The notes: generated from the sequence alone by a model not told the origin. DNA of 64,000 bases from Paludibacteraceae bacterium (GCA_017447875.1 JAFSMP010000035.1:1-64000), one strand, 5' to 3'. Shown: positions 1 through 9,477, counted from the stretch's first letter. Program-made: numbers and translations.

Positions 1-1
1 T

Positions 2-58
2 AGAACCGCATACAATGCGGGGCTAATAGACGGAGAAATAGACTGGAAAGAGACGTGA
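2..58 (+). CDS. Possible 3-prime tail of an upstream gene
   Basis: The second frame is open from the window edge to a TGA at 56-58 and would encode the last 18 residues of a protein, ending in the residues EIDWKET. There is no start inside the window, so this is only a possible gene end. A short hairpin (CCGCAT and ATGCGG around 6-19) lies within it. The family cannot be judged from so few residues. Confidence 0.2.
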   Translation, partial: RTAYNAGLIDGEIDWKET

Positions 59-122
59 CGTACATGTCCGTAATGGTCGCGAGATGGTCGCGGGAAAGAA
101 TGCTAAAAGAAAGGAAAGAATC

Positions 123-230
123 ATGAAAGTAGAGTTAATCATGCCCATAGATGTGTTCTATGGCAAGTCTGCGGCGAAGCGTATGACGCTCAGCACTAAG
201 CGGAAGGGAGCCTTCGGGCTCCTTTTTTGA
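123..230 (+). CDS. Small 35-residue ORF ending inside a terminator
   Basis: An ATG at 123, after an A/G-rich stretch (AAAGGAAAGAATC), opens a 35-codon frame whose TGA is the last bases of the T-run of the terminator at 207-228, so the final residues (GAFGLLF) are encoded by the hairpin. The middle (GK, then LSTKRKG) weakly resembles the start of the 116-residue protein at 51714-52064 (TGK, then LTNRFG). It may be a truncated relative or only a chance frame. No function is proposed. Confidence 0.3.
   Translation: MKVELIMPIDVFYGKSAAKRMTLSTKRKGAFGLLF
207..228 (+). terminator. Strong intrinsic terminator with UUCG loop
   Basis: A perfect 6-base stem GGAGCC/GGCTCC closes a TTCG tetraloop and is followed by six T. 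It ends the transcript entering from the left edge and isolates the gene at 404. Confidence 0.85.
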
Positions 231-235
231 TGGGG

Positions 236-281
236 AAAAATTGACATATTTTGTAGAAAAACGGGGTTTGTGTCAATTTTT
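236..281. repeat. Perfect 11-base inverted repeat, 24-base spacer
   Basis: AAAAATTGACA at 236-246 is matched exactly by TGTCAATTTTT at 271-281. It lies between the terminator at 207-228 and the promoter at 293-324. It could be a second, weak terminator or an operator upstream of the promoter; the sequence does not decide. Confidence 0.45.
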
Positions 282-292
282 CTCCTTATTTA

Positions 293-324
293 TTTGCATA
301 TGTGCGCGAAAAGTTGTAATTTTG
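293..324 (+). promoter_or_regulatory. Bacteroidota promoter for the secreted protein at 404
   Basis: TTTG at 293-296 and TAATTTTG at 317-324 are separated by 20 bases, matching the -33/-7 form of the primary Bacteroidota sigma factor. The start codon lies about 75 bases downstream after an A-rich leader. Together with the inverted repeat at 236-281 this accounts for the gene-poor stretch before 404. Confidence 0.75.
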
Positions 325-403
325 TGCGATTTTTGCAAAGTAAAGATAGCAAAACGCTATATAAAAAACCAATTTTTTCGTTTAACTAAAAACACAAAAC
401 ACA

Positions 404-1927
404 ATGAAAAAAATTTTCACAATTGCAGCAGCCGTATTGGCAAGCTTGAGTATGTGGGCAGTTGTGCCAACCGGGACATTAAACCCCGCTAATGTTCCCT
501 CTGAAGGATGGGCAGGCAAAGCAACCCCCGCTTATGTTGAAAACGGAGACTGGGTATGCTTCCTCCCCTATGAGATTTACCAATCCATCGCAACCGGACT
601 AGATTGGGCAGCTATTGACAAATCAGGTAGTACAAGTGCCACATGGAGCGCTGTTGACCCCATCCCTGCCAATACCGCTTGGAGCGGCGACGTAAAGTCC
701 GCTACCGTTCGCGACGACAATGGTGGTAGCAACCAAAAAGGAGCCTATTACTATCGAGTAACCAATGTATCTGACGTTGCTATTTTAGCCAAGAGTGGCT
801 CAGACGGTAAGCGTACTATATCATTGGAAGCATTTGAGTTGACCGCAGGAGTTCCGGCAGAAACAGCCGCTAAATCCGCTACTACCGAATCCAATAGCAA
901 CACGCTCGTATCCCTTTCGGAACTGAGCACCGCTAAGGAGTATCTTGTTGTAGTTAAGCAAATTGTCGGTGGTTCGAAAGGAACCAGCGAAGGTAATAGC
1001 AACTATTATGCTATCGGTTTCAAAACTGTTCCCAGCACGGATCCTGTATTGGCAGTTAGCCCTGACGAGGTTACTCTGAACGTAACTGCAGCGGTTGCTA
1101 ATCCGAGTGCAAAAGTGGTCTTCAGCGGCAAGAACCTGGCAGCAGGCAATTATGCGCTGACCGTTCCCAATGTAGCAGGTCTGACCGTAGCTCCGGCGAG
1201 CGTAACTGTAGCAGAGGACGGCAAGCTGAATGCTGAAGTAACGATCAGTTACACCAGCGCCGTAGAGGTAGCAGCAGCTAACACGACGGTTGGTTTGACC
1301 ATCGGTGCTCTTGCTAAGAGCGTGACCGTGAACTACTCGGCTGTATTGGAGAAGAAATATCTGAAGTCCATTAACATTGAGCAAACCGTTTTGGACAATG
1401 GTACCAAATATGACATCAAGAGTGCTCTCGAGGCAGCTAACATCGAGTACAACAATATTGACGCATTGGATTCGCTGAACGATACAAAGGACAATCGCAA
1501 CTATCCGTTCTTGGGTCTCAAACTGAAGAAAACCGACGCTATGCTGGCAGGTTGGCTCAAAGCCGGTTCGACCATCAAGGTTCGTTTCGGTAATGTAGGT
1601 GCTGACTTCTTGGTTAACGCAGGTGCAGACTCTACTTGCACTGCTGCTAACTTCGCCAACTTAACTGTTGAGAGTGCGAAAGAGTTGACATTCTCCGCTC
1701 CGGTAGATCTGTATGTAAAGATCGTTTGCAACAGCACGAAGACCCTCGTTGTAAAGCAGATCATGATTGATGAGGCTATTGCAACCGTTGTTCTGCCGGA
1801 TTCTCCGACTACCGCTATCGAGAACACCGAGGCTGCTGTTAAGGCTGTGAAGGTCGTTCGTAACGGTCAGATGTTCATCCAGAAGAATGGCGTTCTGTAC
1901 AACATGCAAGGCGCTGTCGTAAAATAA
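404..1927 (+). CDS. Secreted protein with truncated sorting-type C-terminal tail
   Basis: The protein has 507 residues. A signal peptide (MKKIFTIAAAVLASLSMWA) is followed by a beta-rich, low-cysteine body with no family I can name. A segment near residues 205-310, rich in V, T and A, looks like an Ig-like fold. The last 30 residues (VVRNGQMFIQKNGVLYNMQG, then AVVK) match the ends of the proteins at 3973, 25496 and 44859, a tail common on Bacteroidales surface proteins and reminiscent of the first half of a type IX sorting domain. It has its own promoter (293-324) and terminator (1949-1982), so it is a single-gene transcript. Export is well supported; the function is unknown. Confidence 0.8.
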   Translation: MKKIFTIAAAVLASLSMWAVVPTGTLNPANVPSEGWAGKATPAYVENGDWVCFLPYEIYQSIATGLDWAAIDKSGSTSATWSAVDPIPANTAWSGDVKSATVRDDNGGSNQKGAYYYRVTNVSDVAILAKSGSDGKRTISLEAFELTAGVPAETAAKSATTESNSNTLVSLSELSTAKEYLVVVKQIVGGSKGTSEGNSNYYAIGFKTVPSTDPVLAVSPDEVTLNVTAAVANPSAKVVFSGKNLAAGNYALTVPNVAGLTVAPASVTVAEDGKLNAEVTISYTSAVEVAAANTTVGLTIGALAKSVTVNYSAVLEKKYLKSINIEQTVLDNGTKYDIKSALEAANIEYNNIDALDSLNDTKDNRNYPFLGLKLKKTDAMLAGWLKAGSTIKVRFGNVGADFLVNAGADSTCTAANFANLTVESAKELTFSAPVDLYVKIVCNSTKTLVVKQIMIDEAIATVVLPDSPTTAIENTEAAVKAVKVVRNGQMFIQKNGVLYNMQGAVVK

Positions 1928-1948
1928 ATTTTACGAAAATAACAAAAA

Positions 1949-1982
1949 AAATCGGCATACACTTGCGTATGTCGATTTTTTT
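1949..1982 (+). terminator. Intrinsic terminator after the secreted protein
   Basis: AAATCGGCATAC at 1949-1960 pairs with GTATGTCGATTT at 1967-1978 through one G-T pair, with a 6-base loop and a T-run. It follows the stop codon at 1927 by about 20 bases. Confidence 0.85.
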
Positions 1983-2064
1983 GTGTAAAAATATTTGCTG
2001 TTGTGCAAATAACAAGTATTTCCCTTTAAAAATTTAAATAAATTTAATTTTTACCGTTAAATCC

Positions 2065-2095
2065 TTGCTTATTTCAAATATTTTGTGTAACTTTG
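2065..2095 (+). promoter_or_regulatory. Promoter of the mlaE-to-GT2 envelope operon
   Basis: TTG at 2065-2067 and TAACTTTG at 2088-2095 with a 20-base spacer. It lies 26 bases before the mlaE start. No other promoter or terminator was seen until 12580, so twelve overlapping genes probably share this start. Confidence 0.75.
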
Positions 2096-2120
2096 CACGC
2101 TTTTTGTAAGATGGAATAAA

Positions 2121-2858
2121 ATGCATCTATTTCAACACATAGGAGAATACACGCTATTGATGGGTCGTGTGCTGCGTCTGCCGGACCGGCAACGTATGTT
2201 CTGGCGGCAGTATAGCAAGGAGTTGGAGAAGCAAGGACTGCAGTCCTTGCCGATCGTGTTGATCATCTCGGTTTTCATCGGTGCGATCCTGACGATCCAG
2301 GCGAAGACCAATACGGAGAATCCGCTGTTACCGACTTACACCGTTGGTTTGCTGACCCGTGAGACGCTCCTATTGGAGTTCTCGAGCACCATCCTGTGTT
2401 TGATCTTAGCAGGCAAAGTAGGTAGTAATATCGCTTCCGAAATAGGTACCATGCGTATCACAGAGCAGATAGATGCGCTGGAGATCATGGGTGTGAATAG
2501 CGCCAACTACTTGATATTGCCGAAGATCTTAGCCTTCGTCACGATGATGCCCATGTTGGTTATTATATCTACAGCGGTCGGTTTGATGGGCGGCTGGGCA
2601 GTCGGAGCGTTCACGGATATTATCACGATACACGACTACCTCATCGGTGTGCAGTACGCCTTCAATCCATACTACGTATGGTATGGAATCATCAAAAGTC
2701 TCGTCTTCGCTTTCGTGATCACGAGCATGAGCAGTTATTACGGCTACTACGCCAAAGGCGGCGCGCTGGATGTGGGACGTGCAAGTACCAACGCCGTAGT
2801 AAACTCCAACATCATGATATTGTTTTTGGACCTGATATTGAGCAAGCTGTTGTTATGA
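2121..2858 (+). CDS. mlaE: MlaE-type ABC transporter permease
   Basis: The 245 residues match the MlaE/YrbE permease family, the inner-membrane part of the Mla system that moves phospholipids between the inner and outer membranes and keeps the outer leaflet lipid-poor. Visible family features are the conserved core GKVGSNIASEIGTMRITEQI near residues 98-117, the ALEIMGVN segment after it, and about five hydrophobic helices. Length is normal. The stop overlaps the mlaF start (ATGA), which fits one permease-ATPase unit. The MlaD substrate-binding protein usually found next to these genes is not present in the window. Confidence 0.93.
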   Translation: MHLFQHIGEYTLLMGRVLRLPDRQRMFWRQYSKELEKQGLQSLPIVLIISVFIGAILTIQAKTNTENPLLPTYTVGLLTRETLLLEFSSTILCLILAGKVGSNIASEIGTMRITEQIDALEIMGVNSANYLILPKILAFVTMMPMLVIISTAVGLMGGWAVGAFTDIITIHDYLIGVQYAFNPYYVWYGIIKSLVFAFVITSMSSYYGYYAKGGALDVGRASTNAVVNSNIMILFLDLILSKLLL

Positions 2859-3637
2859 TCGAAGTAAAAGACATAGTGAAGTCGTTTGACGGGCATGTGG
2901 TGCTGAATCATATCAGTACGACGCTGCGGGACGGAGAGGTGAATATGATCATCGGTCAGTCGGGTTCCGGTAAGACGGTGCTGATGAAGAGCCTGATCGG
3001 TCTGCATGAACTGGACAGCGGTCATATCTTGTATGACGGTCGCGACATAGCCCAGATGAAGCATAAGGACATCCGTATGTTGCACCGCGAGGTAGGCATG
3101 CTGTTCCAAGGATCGGCCCTCTTTGACTCGATGAGCGTGATGGAGAACGTGCTGTTTCCGCTGGAGATGTTCTCCACGATGACGCGGGACGAGATGAAAA
3201 CCCGGGCGGAGTTCTGCCTGCGACGCGTAGAGATGCCGGAACGTGTATGGCACCTGATGCCGAGTGAGATCAGCGGTGGTCAGCAGAAACGTGTGGCGAT
3301 CGCCCGCGCGATCGTGTTAGAGCCGAAATACCTGTTCTGCGACGAACCCAACTCGGGTCTGGATCCGCGCACGAGTCTGGTGATCGACGCCCTGATACAG
3401 GATATCACACGGGAATATAATATCTGCACGGTGGTTAACAGCCACGACATGAACTCGATCATGGAGATCGGCGATAACATCCTTTTCCTCAAAGAGGGAC
3501 ATAAGGAATGGCAAGGCAGCCGGCATGAGATCGTCACCAGCGACAACGAAGCACTGAACGACTTCGTGTTCGCAAGTGAGTTATTTAAGAAAGTTAAAAG
3601 AGTCGAAAGTCAAAAGTCGAAAGATAAAAGCCAATGA
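2855..3637 (+). CDS. mlaF: MlaF-type ABC transporter ATPase
   Basis: The ATG at 2855 overlaps the mlaE stop and gives 260 residues; a longer frame reading through mlaE is not the real start. Walker A is GQSGSGKT (34-41), the signature is ISGGQQ (139-144) and Walker B is LFCDEP (160-165), with a switch histidine in NSHD. It powers phospholipid transport by MlaE. The last 13 residues (KRVESQKSKDKSQ) lie outside the ATPase fold and are encoded by four 7-base repeats at 3601-3628, so the C-terminus appears to have been extended by repeat sequence. Confidence 0.93.
   Translation: MIEVKDIVKSFDGHVVLNHISTTLRDGEVNMIIGQSGSGKTVLMKSLIGLHELDSGHILYDGRDIAQMKHKDIRMLHREVGMLFQGSALFDSMSVMENVLFPLEMFSTMTRDEMKTRAEFCLRRVEMPERVWHLMPSEISGGQQKRVAIARAIVLEPKYLFCDEPNSGLDPRTSLVIDALIQDITREYNICTVVNSHDMNSIMEIGDNILFLKEGHKEWQGSRHEIVTSDNEALNDFVFASELFKKVKRVESQKSKDKSQ
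3601..3628. repeat. 7-base tandem repeat, four units, end of mlaF
   Basis: Units AGTCGAA, AGTCAAA, AGTCGAA and AGATAAA run into the mlaF stop and the next start. It is one of a series of short tandem repeats at gene junctions in this window. Confidence 0.8.
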
Positions 3638-3969
3638 AAAAATTATTTATCATAGCTGCGATGATATGCATCGCAATGGGAATGCAGGCACAAGGTCCTG
3701 CGCGTGTACCGGCGTATAGGGGAATAATCGAGCGCGTGCAACCGAACGGAGACACGCTGCGTACGTACCTGCGCGGAGACGAACGCAAGCACTGGATGAT
3801 GACCGAAGACGGCTGGCAGATCTTCGAGAACGACAAGAAATGGTACGTATATGCCCAAAACAAGAAGTCGAAGATCGTCAAGAGTCGCAAGAAAGCCCAC
3901 AACGCCGACGACCGCTGCAAATGCGAGAAACGGTGGTTAGGCAAACATGGTGTGAAGAAAGAGCTATAG
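3634..3969 (+). CDS. Secreted stand-alone M6-protease propeptide homologue
   Basis: The protein has 111 residues. After the signal peptide (MKKLFIIAAMICIAMGMQAQ) the segment VPAYRGIIERVQPNGDTLRT, then YLRGDE and W/Y-rich turns, closely parallels the start of the mature M6 protease encoded next ([19 protein letters not shown], then [10 protein letters not shown]). No catalytic domain follows; the chain ends in a lysine-rich tail with a CKC pair. The start overlaps the mlaF stop (ATGA). It could be a degenerate duplicate or a separate propeptide that folds or inhibits the neighbour. The similarity is seen by eye; the role is inferred. Confidence 0.7.
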   Translation: MKKLFIIAAMICIAMGMQAQGPARVPAYRGIIERVQPNGDTLRTYLRGDERKHWMMTEDGWQIFENDKKWYVYAQNKKSKIVKSRKKAHNADDRCKCEKRWLGKHGVKKEL

Positions 3970-3991
3970 GTTATGGGTTATAGGTTATGGC
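3964..3991. repeat. 7-base tandem repeat supplying a stop and a start codon
   Basis: Units CTATAGG, TTATGGG, TTATAGG and TTATGGC. The TAG that ends the propeptide gene (3967-3969) and the ATG that starts the M6 gene (3973-3975) both lie inside the repeat. Confidence 0.8.
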
Positions 3992-5601
3992 CTATTGGAT
4001 TTCTGCTGACGGCTATTGCAATGACGGCAAGCGCCGTACCGGCATACAGAGGACCGATCGTGCGTACGTTGGAAGACGGGACGCAGAAGGTCATCTACAT
4101 GCATGGCGATGAGTATTTCCACTACATCACCGATGCCGAAGGACAATGGTTGCACGAGAAGACCCTGCTGCCGATGACTACCGAGCAACGGCGGAAAGCG
4201 GAAAGCGGAAAGCGAAAAGCGAACGCACGACGCGTACAGGCGCAGACGGAAGGCATCGGTGATCAACCCAACCCTGCCCCGCGAGGACTGCTACTGCTGG
4301 TGCAGTTCAAGGATGTGAAGTTTACCACCCCAAAAGATACGCTGGACAGCCTGCTTAACGGAACCGATTTCAAACGCGATTACAAGTTCGATTATTCCTA
4401 CGACGGTAAGACCTATCATTTCCACATTCAGTCCGAAGGCAGTGCCCGGCAGTATTTCTATGACCAGAGTTACGGAGCCTACAGCCCGCAGTTCGATGTG
4501 TTCGGGCCGGTAACGCTCAGCAGGAAAGCCGAGTATTACGGTCAGGACGAGATAGATGAAGAGGACGGAAGTACGCGTCATGACGTCAATATCAAAGAGT
4601 TCGTCAAAGAAGCCTGTGAGTTAGCCGATGAGGCAGGGGCTGATTTCTCGCAGTACGACAATGACGGCGACGGCAAAGTGGACTTCGTCTATTTCATCTA
4701 TGCCGGATTCGGGCAAGCGGACGGTGGTGGCGAGAGCACGATTTGGCCGCACCAATGGGATGTGTCCTATTACAAATACAAACATGACGGCAAACGCATC
4801 GGTCGTTATGCCTGCGGATGCGAGTTGAACTTCATCAGCAAGGTCTATGACGGTATCGGTACCTTCTGCCATGAGTTCAGTCATGTATTAGGCATCCCGG
4901 ATCTATACGAGACGAGTTATGACCGCCAAGGTGTCCATACGCTCTTCCAATGGGACATCATGGATCAGGGGTCGTATAACAATGACAGCAACACCCCACC
5001 CGCTTATTCAGCCTACGAGCGGTTCTATATGGGTTGGTTAACCCCACGCATCCTGGTTAATCCCGAAGAGGTGACCTTACCGTCGATCAATGACGGGCAA
5101 GGTCAGTCGCTGCTTATCAGTTCTACCGATAGCCATAACTTAAGCGGCTGGGATCCGAATCCTACGGAATACTACCTGCTGGAGACCCGGAAGAAAGAAG
5201 GATGGGACCTGCACCTGCCGGGCGAAGGACTGGTGATCACCAAGATCCGTTATGATAAGGACATCTGGAAGAGCAACACCGTCAATAACGATGCCGATGC
5301 GATGGGCGTAGATATCCTGGAGGCTATGTATAATAGCACCTCCAAAGCCAAAGACACCGATGCTTATCCCGTAGGACGGTTGATCACCTCATGGACCGGA
5401 TGCGAAGGACACGAAGTGACCGATATCCAACTGCAAGCGGACGGCAGTATATATTTTCTGTACCACGGTGGAACAGAAGACGTAGAGCGTGTTCAGTCTT
5501 CAGAAGTCAGTATTCAGAAAGTTATTCGCGACGGACAGATCATCATTATCCGCGGCGACAAAGAATATACGATATTAGGGCATGAAAATCATCAGTTATA
5601 A
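3973..5601 (+). CDS. Secreted M6-family (immune inhibitor A type) metalloprotease
   Basis: The protein has 542 residues with a signal peptide ending near TASA (20-21), a propeptide (about 22-75), and an M6 catalytic domain. The zinc site is [11 protein letters not shown] at 300-310, matching HExxHxxGxxD with Asp310 as third ligand. A calcium-type loop [13 protein letters not shown] lies at 228-240, as in this family. The tail [20 protein letters not shown] is the shared surface-protein end, then six residues overlap the xth start by 20 bases. A repeat-encoded insert ([13 protein letters not shown]) joins propeptide and enzyme. It is probably exported and acts on proteins outside the cell or at the surface; the substrate is unknown. 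Confidence 0.88.
   Translation: MGYRLWPIGFLLTAIAMTASAVPAYRGPIVRTLEDGTQKVIYMHGDEYFHYITDAEGQWLHEKTLLPMTTEQRRKAESGKRKANARRVQAQTEGIGDQPNPAPRGLLLLVQFKDVKFTTPKDTLDSLLNGTDFKRDYKFDYSYDGKTYHFHIQSEGSARQYFYDQSYGAYSPQFDVFGPVTLSRKAEYYGQDEIDEEDGSTRHDVNIKEFVKEACELADEAGADFSQYDNDGDGKVDFVYFIYAGFGQADGGGESTIWPHQWDVSYYKYKHDGKRIGRYACGCELNFISKVYDGIGTFCHEFSHVLGIPDLYETSYDRQGVHTLFQWDIMDQGSYNNDSNTPPAYSAYERFYMGWLTPRILVNPEEVTLPSINDGQGQSLLISSTDSHNLSGWDPNPTEYYLLETRKKEGWDLHLPGEGLVITKIRYDKDIWKSNTVNNDADAMGVDILEAMYNSTSKAKDTDAYPVGRLITSWTGCEGHEVTDIQLQADGSIYFLYHGGTEDVERVQSSEVSIQKVIRDGQIIIIRGDKEYTILGHENHQL
4191..4225. repeat. 7-base tandem repeat inside the M6 protease gene
   Basis: Three GCGGAAA units followed by GCGAAAA and GCGAACG. 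Because 7 is not a multiple of 3, the units are read in rotating frames and encode a basic linker between propeptide and protease domain. Confidence 0.8.
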
Positions 5602-6361
5602 TTTGAACGGAATCCGTTCGGCGATCGGCAAAGGGTTGCTGGATTGGTTGAAGGAAGAGAATCCCGATGTGTTCTGCATCCAGGAGAGTAAGGCGCAGCC
5701 GGACCAGATCGACGTGATGGCATTCCAGGAACTGGGCTATCGCAGTTACATCCACTCGGCGGAGAAGAAAGGGTACTCCGGCGTATGTATCTTCTGCAAG
5801 AACGAACCGGATAAGGTAGTAGTCGGCATGGGCAATCCCAAGTACGACCGCGAAGGACGGGTCATCCGTGCCGACTTCGGCGACCTGACCATCGTCGATG
5901 CGTACATCCCCAGCGGTACCACCGGTGATATCCGGCAGGACTTTAAGATGGAGTTTCTCGAGGACTTCCTCGTTTGGGTCAATGCCCTACGCCAAGAGCG
6001 ACCGAACCTCGTCATCTGCGGCGATTATAACATCTGCCATAAACCTATCGACATCAATCATCCCGAACGTCAGATCGGTGTTTCGGGATTCTTACCCGAA
6101 GAGCGGGAATGGATGGACCGGTGGGAAGCCAGCGGTTTGGTGGACTCGTTCCGTGTATTCGACCAGAGTGCAGAACGATACAGCTGGTGGTCTTGGCGCG
6201 CCGGTGCCCGTGCCCGTAACGTAGGCTGGCGCATTGATTACCTATGGGTGACAGAGAGTCTGAGAAACCGACTCCAAGACGGAAAGATATTAACTCAAGC
6301 AGTACATTCTGACCACTGCCCTGTCATGGTCAGCATTGAAGATTTAAGATTGAAGATTTGA
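5582..6361 (+). CDS. xth: Exodeoxyribonuclease III
   Basis: The protein has 259 residues with the full exonuclease III/AP-endonuclease core: NLNGIR with Asn7, QESK with Glu35, Tyr108 in DAYIPSG, Asp148 and Asn150 in GDYN, and the Asp244-His245 pair in SDHCPV. It cleaves DNA at abasic sites and trims 3-prime ends in base excision repair in the cytoplasm. It overlaps the M6 gene by 20 bases and sits between envelope genes, so its link to them is transcriptional only. The last residues (IEDLRLKI) come from 7-base repeats that also carry its stop. Confidence 0.95.
   Translation: MKIISYNLNGIRSAIGKGLLDWLKEENPDVFCIQESKAQPDQIDVMAFQELGYRSYIHSAEKKGYSGVCIFCKNEPDKVVVGMGNPKYDREGRVIRADFGDLTIVDAYIPSGTTGDIRQDFKMEFLEDFLVWVNALRQERPNLVICGDYNICHKPIDINHPERQIGVSGFLPEEREWMDRWEASGLVDSFRVFDQSAERYSWWSWRAGARARNVGWRIDYLWVTESLRNRLQDGKILTQAVHSDHCPVMVSIEDLRLKI
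6335..6361. repeat. 7-base ATTGAAG tandem repeat at the xth-lptB junction
   Basis: Units ATTGAAG, ATTTAAG, ATTGAAG and a last partial unit that provides the xth TGA (6359-6361) and the A of the lptB ATG. The same unit occurs inside the regulator gene at 46827-46854. Confidence 0.8.
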
Positions 6362-7107
6362 TGGATAAATTAAGAACAGAACATCTGATTAAGAAATACG
6401 GCAAGCGAACGGTCGTAAATGATGTGTCGATTGAACTGGAGCAAGGGGAGATCGTAGGACTGTTAGGTCCGAACGGTGCGGGTAAGACCACGACCTTCTA
6501 TATGACGACCGGTCTGGTGACCGCCAATAACGGTAAGATCTTCCTTAACGACCAGGACATCACCTCCTACCCTATGTACAAACGTGCCCAGATGGGTATC
6601 GGCTACCTGCCGCAGGAGGCCAGCGTGTTCCGTAAGATGACGGTGGAGGATAACATCCGTTCGGTGCTGGAGTTGACCAATTTCAGCAAGGAATATCAGG
6701 CACAGAAACTGGAGGAACTGATCAAGGAGTTTAACTTAGCCCACGTACGGCATAACTTAGGTGACCGTCTGAGTGGTGGTGAGCGTCGCCGTACGGAGAT
6801 TGCCCGCTGCCTGGCCATCGAACCCAAGTTCGTGATGCTGGACGAACCCTTTGCCGGTGTCGATCCTATTGCCGTGCAAGAGATACAAGACGTCGTTTGG
6901 CGACTCAAAGATAAGAACATCGGTATTCTCATCACCGACCATAACGTCGATGAGACCCTCATGATCACCGACCGCGCGTACCTGCTTTTCGAAGGGAAGA
7001 TCCTCTTCCACGGTACGCCTGAAGAGTTGGCTGCTAACCCCGTCGTTCGGCAGAACTACTTAGGTCGTGACTTTGAGTTAAAACGTAAATCAAGACCCAC
7101 AACATGA
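6361..7107 (+). CDS. lptB: LptB, ATPase of the LPS export complex
   Basis: The ATG at 6361 shares one base with the xth stop; a TTG one codon earlier is less likely. The 248 residues show Walker [10 protein letters not shown] (36-44), Q-loop YLPQEASVF, signature LSGGE (137-141), Walker [10 protein letters not shown] (161-169) and H-loop His194. The [16 protein letters not shown] stretch is typical of LptB. It drives LptFG to extract LPS from the inner membrane. The position next to Mla genes and downstream LPS or capsule glycan genes fits an envelope-biogenesis operon. Confidence 0.95.
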   Translation: MDKLRTEHLIKKYGKRTVVNDVSIELEQGEIVGLLGPNGAGKTTTFYMTTGLVTANNGKIFLNDQDITSYPMYKRAQMGIGYLPQEASVFRKMTVEDNIRSVLELTNFSKEYQAQKLEELIKEFNLAHVRHNLGDRLSGGERRRTEIARCLAIEPKFVMLDEPFAGVDPIAVQEIQDVVWRLKDKNIGILITDHNVDETLMITDRAYLLFEGKILFHGTPEELAANPVVRQNYLGRDFELKRKSRPTT

Positions 7108-8084
7108 AACGAGCCAATTATTTACTTATCCTGCTATGCTTCATCATAGCATGCGGATGTGAGGTCACTCCGGAAGTAGAACTGGAGGAAGTGGAATGCT
7201 CCGTGTTACCGGCAGGTGGTCGTGCGAGTGCCTGCGCCTGCGCGTTGGACGGCAAAGGATACGTCTTCGCCGGTCGGGATGCGAAGGGTAATTACCTCAA
7301 TGATCTCTGGCAGTACGATCCGACGGCAGACAGTTGGACCCAAGTAGCTGTTTTTCCCGGTGCACCGCGTGTGAACGCCACGATGATCGCTTACAAGGGT
7401 CATCTGTATATGGGACTCGGCTTCGTGCAAGGCGAGATATACGTGGACCAGAACTGCCTGCGCGACTGGTGGCGCTGGGATCCGGCAACCAACCAATGGG
7501 ACTCGTTAGCGCCTTATCCGGATGCCACGACGATAGCGGCTGTACCGTATAGCGTCGATGACCGTATCTATGTCATCTACGGTTCGTCGTACACCGTCTC
7601 CCGTCAGATCAACTGGTATGAACCTGCCACCAACACCTGGCATCAAGAGGAGGACAGCCATTATCGGGCGATCTCCGTCTTCAAAGGCGTAGGGGCGCAG
7701 ATTGACGGACAGTGTTATTTCGGTCTGGGGTATAACCAGAAGAATGAAGACCAGTGGTATCGTGTGAACCTGCCGGAAGATGACTGGGCCGCTTGCAGCG
7801 CGATGCCGGGTAAAGGACGCACCTGCAGTGCCTGCGCCGCTACCGACGATTATATATACGTCTTCGGCGGTCGCTATTTCGGTGGCGAGATGACCGGCGG
7901 TGAGGTCTATGCCGATATCTACCGCTTCAATCCGCTGGACGGCACATGGGTCAGCGGTGGCGCGATGCCCTGCGGCAGGGCGGAGAACCTGATCGCCTTT
8001 ACCATCGACAACAAGGTCTATTTCGGTTTGGGCGAAAACGAGAAAGGCGAAGTGATCGATCAGTTGTACTGCATTGAGAAATAG
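7104..8084 (+). CDS. Kelch-repeat lipoprotein
   Basis: The protein has 326 residues with a lipobox (FIIACGC) at about residue 18, then six or so Kelch blades recognisable by GG or GR turns and W-D/T-P spacing (for example [17 protein letters not shown] and YDPATNTW-like strings). Such proteins form beta-propellers and are anchored to a membrane in Bacteroidota; many bind glycans or proteins. Six cysteine-rich AC or CAC stretches are unusual. The start overlaps the lptB stop (ATGA). The exact ligand is unknown; a role with LPS or capsule assembly is only suggested by context. Confidence 0.85.
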   Translation: MKRANYLLILLCFIIACGCEVTPEVELEEVECSVLPAGGRASACACALDGKGYVFAGRDAKGNYLNDLWQYDPTADSWTQVAVFPGAPRVNATMIAYKGHLYMGLGFVQGEIYVDQNCLRDWWRWDPATNQWDSLAPYPDATTIAAVPYSVDDRIYVIYGSSYTVSRQINWYEPATNTWHQEEDSHYRAISVFKGVGAQIDGQCYFGLGYNQKNEDQWYRVNLPEDDWAACSAMPGKGRTCSACAATDDYIYVFGGRYFGGEMTGGEVYADIYRFNPLDGTWVSGGAMPCGRAENLIAFTIDNKVYFGLGENEKGEVIDQLYCIEK

Positions 8085-9477
8085 AAGAGTCGTCATACTA
8101 TTGCTGAGCGTATGCGCGCTATCCGCGCATGCCTGGAACTGGTGGCCGCTACCGATGGCGGAACCGGATACCTGCCGCGATGAGATACGGTACGAAGGAG
8201 GCGTCCGTGCAGTCTTATCTACTGCCAACGGTGCGCCTACATGGATACACACCAACCGGTACGGAGAGATATCCACTCAAGCGTATAGCGGCAACATTTG
8301 GTTAGGCGTAACCAAACCCGCCACGCGACCCAACCGATGGTACGACTACGACGGTGCTGCTGTGATCTGCGGACGCTTTGACAAGACCCCGACGGGTTTC
8401 TTTCACGCCCTCTACGCGCACGTGCGCCTGTACATTATAGATATCACCGCCGGTATCCGACCGCAGTACTACGGTCCGGGAGACGAGGAGTTGAGTAGCG
8501 GAGGACTGCTGTTCTCGAACAATATCCACCCTATCCCGCGTATCACCGTAGGTATAGACCGCTGGACGGCTTTTCCGGGACTGTTCGGATACCTGGAAAT
8601 CAAAGGCGGTATCACACACGGATGGTTAAATGACAACAACGAGTATGTGAGCAAGACCCTGCTGCATCATAAATATGTCGGCGGTCGTATCGGTGGCAAA
8701 CTACCGGTGAATATCAGTTATGAGTTCCACCACGCCGCTCAATGGGGAGGCATCTCGACCAAGCACGGCGATCTGGGTAATGATCTTCGCTCCCTATGGC
8801 GCGTTGCCTTGGGACAAGGAGGCGGTTCTACCCTTAACGAGGTACAGAACGCACAAGGCAATCACCTATTCAGTCAGACGCTGACGCTGACCGCCAAAGG
8901 GCAAGGATGGCACGTCGATGCGTACTGGCAGAATATCAATGAAGACGGACCGGTGCATTTCATCGGCAACACGATGAACGTCAAAGACGGATTATGGGGT
9001 ATCAGCGCCGAACAAGACGTATGGCCGTTCATCAGCGGACTGACCTTCGAGGTGATCCAGACCACCGATCAGAGCGGACCGTGGCACGACCGCGACGGAA
9101 TGGTCTTCGGCGGGAACGACACCTATTATTGGAACAGTATCTACGTGCAGGGATGGACGTATTTTGACCGCACGATCGGTTCGCCGCTCCTCACTCCCGC
9201 CAACAGCCGCGTATGGGCGTACCACGCCGGTGTCAAAGGAGACATATACGGATTCAAATACCGTATCATGGGTACGTACGCCGATAACTACGGCACCTAC
9301 CGCACCCGCATGCGGAGCAGTAACACCGCAGTGCTGGTTGAAGTGAGCAAGACCGTGGAGCAGGCATGGGGACTGGAGTTCGGGCTGGCGCTGGCCGGTG
9401 ACTTCGGGACCCAATACGGAGACCGCTTCGGCGCGATGATCTCCATACGCAAACAAGGAATAATCAAACAATGGTGA
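8074..9477 (+). CDS. Wzi-like capsule assembly outer-membrane protein (TTG start)
   Basis: The frame begins with TTG at 8074, 11 bases inside the Kelch gene; no ATG precedes the signal peptide ([17 protein letters not shown]), so TTG is the only start that keeps export. The 467 residues are a predicted beta-barrel with alternating aromatic strands. Segments such as AGIRPQYYGPGDEELSSGG and SYEFHHAAQWGG match the capsule assembly Wzi family. In that family the barrel helps hold polysaccharide at the cell surface. Neighbouring LPS and glycosyltransferase genes support a surface-glycan role. Confidence 0.85.
   Translation: MRNRRVVILLLSVCALSAHAWNWWPLPMAEPDTCRDEIRYEGGVRAVLSTANGAPTWIHTNRYGEISTQAYSGNIWLGVTKPATRPNRWYDYDGAAVICGRFDKTPTGFFHALYAHVRLYIIDITAGIRPQYYGPGDEELSSGGLLFSNNIHPIPRITVGIDRWTAFPGLFGYLEIKGGITHGWLNDNNEYVSKTLLHHKYVGGRIGGKLPVNISYEFHHAAQWGGISTKHGDLGNDLRSLWRVALGQGGGSTLNEVQNAQGNHLFSQTLTLTAKGQGWHVDAYWQNINEDGPVHFIGNTMNVKDGLWGISAEQDVWPFISGLTFEVIQTTDQSGPWHDRDGMVFGGNDTYYWNSIYVQGWTYFDRTIGSPLLTPANSRVWAYHAGVKGDIYGFKYRIMGTYADNYGTYRTRMRSSNTAVLVEVSKTVEQAWGLEFGLALAGDFGTQYGDRFGAMISIRKQGIIKQW

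Noticed and set aside
241..492. An 83-codon plus-strand frame before the first secreted protein
   Set aside because: It starts with TTG inside the inverted repeat, runs through the promoter and overlaps the real gene out of frame.
2678..2854. An upstream extension of mlaF
   Set aside because: It lies in the mlaE gene in another frame; the ATG at 2855 overlaps the mlaE stop and starts the ATPase fold.
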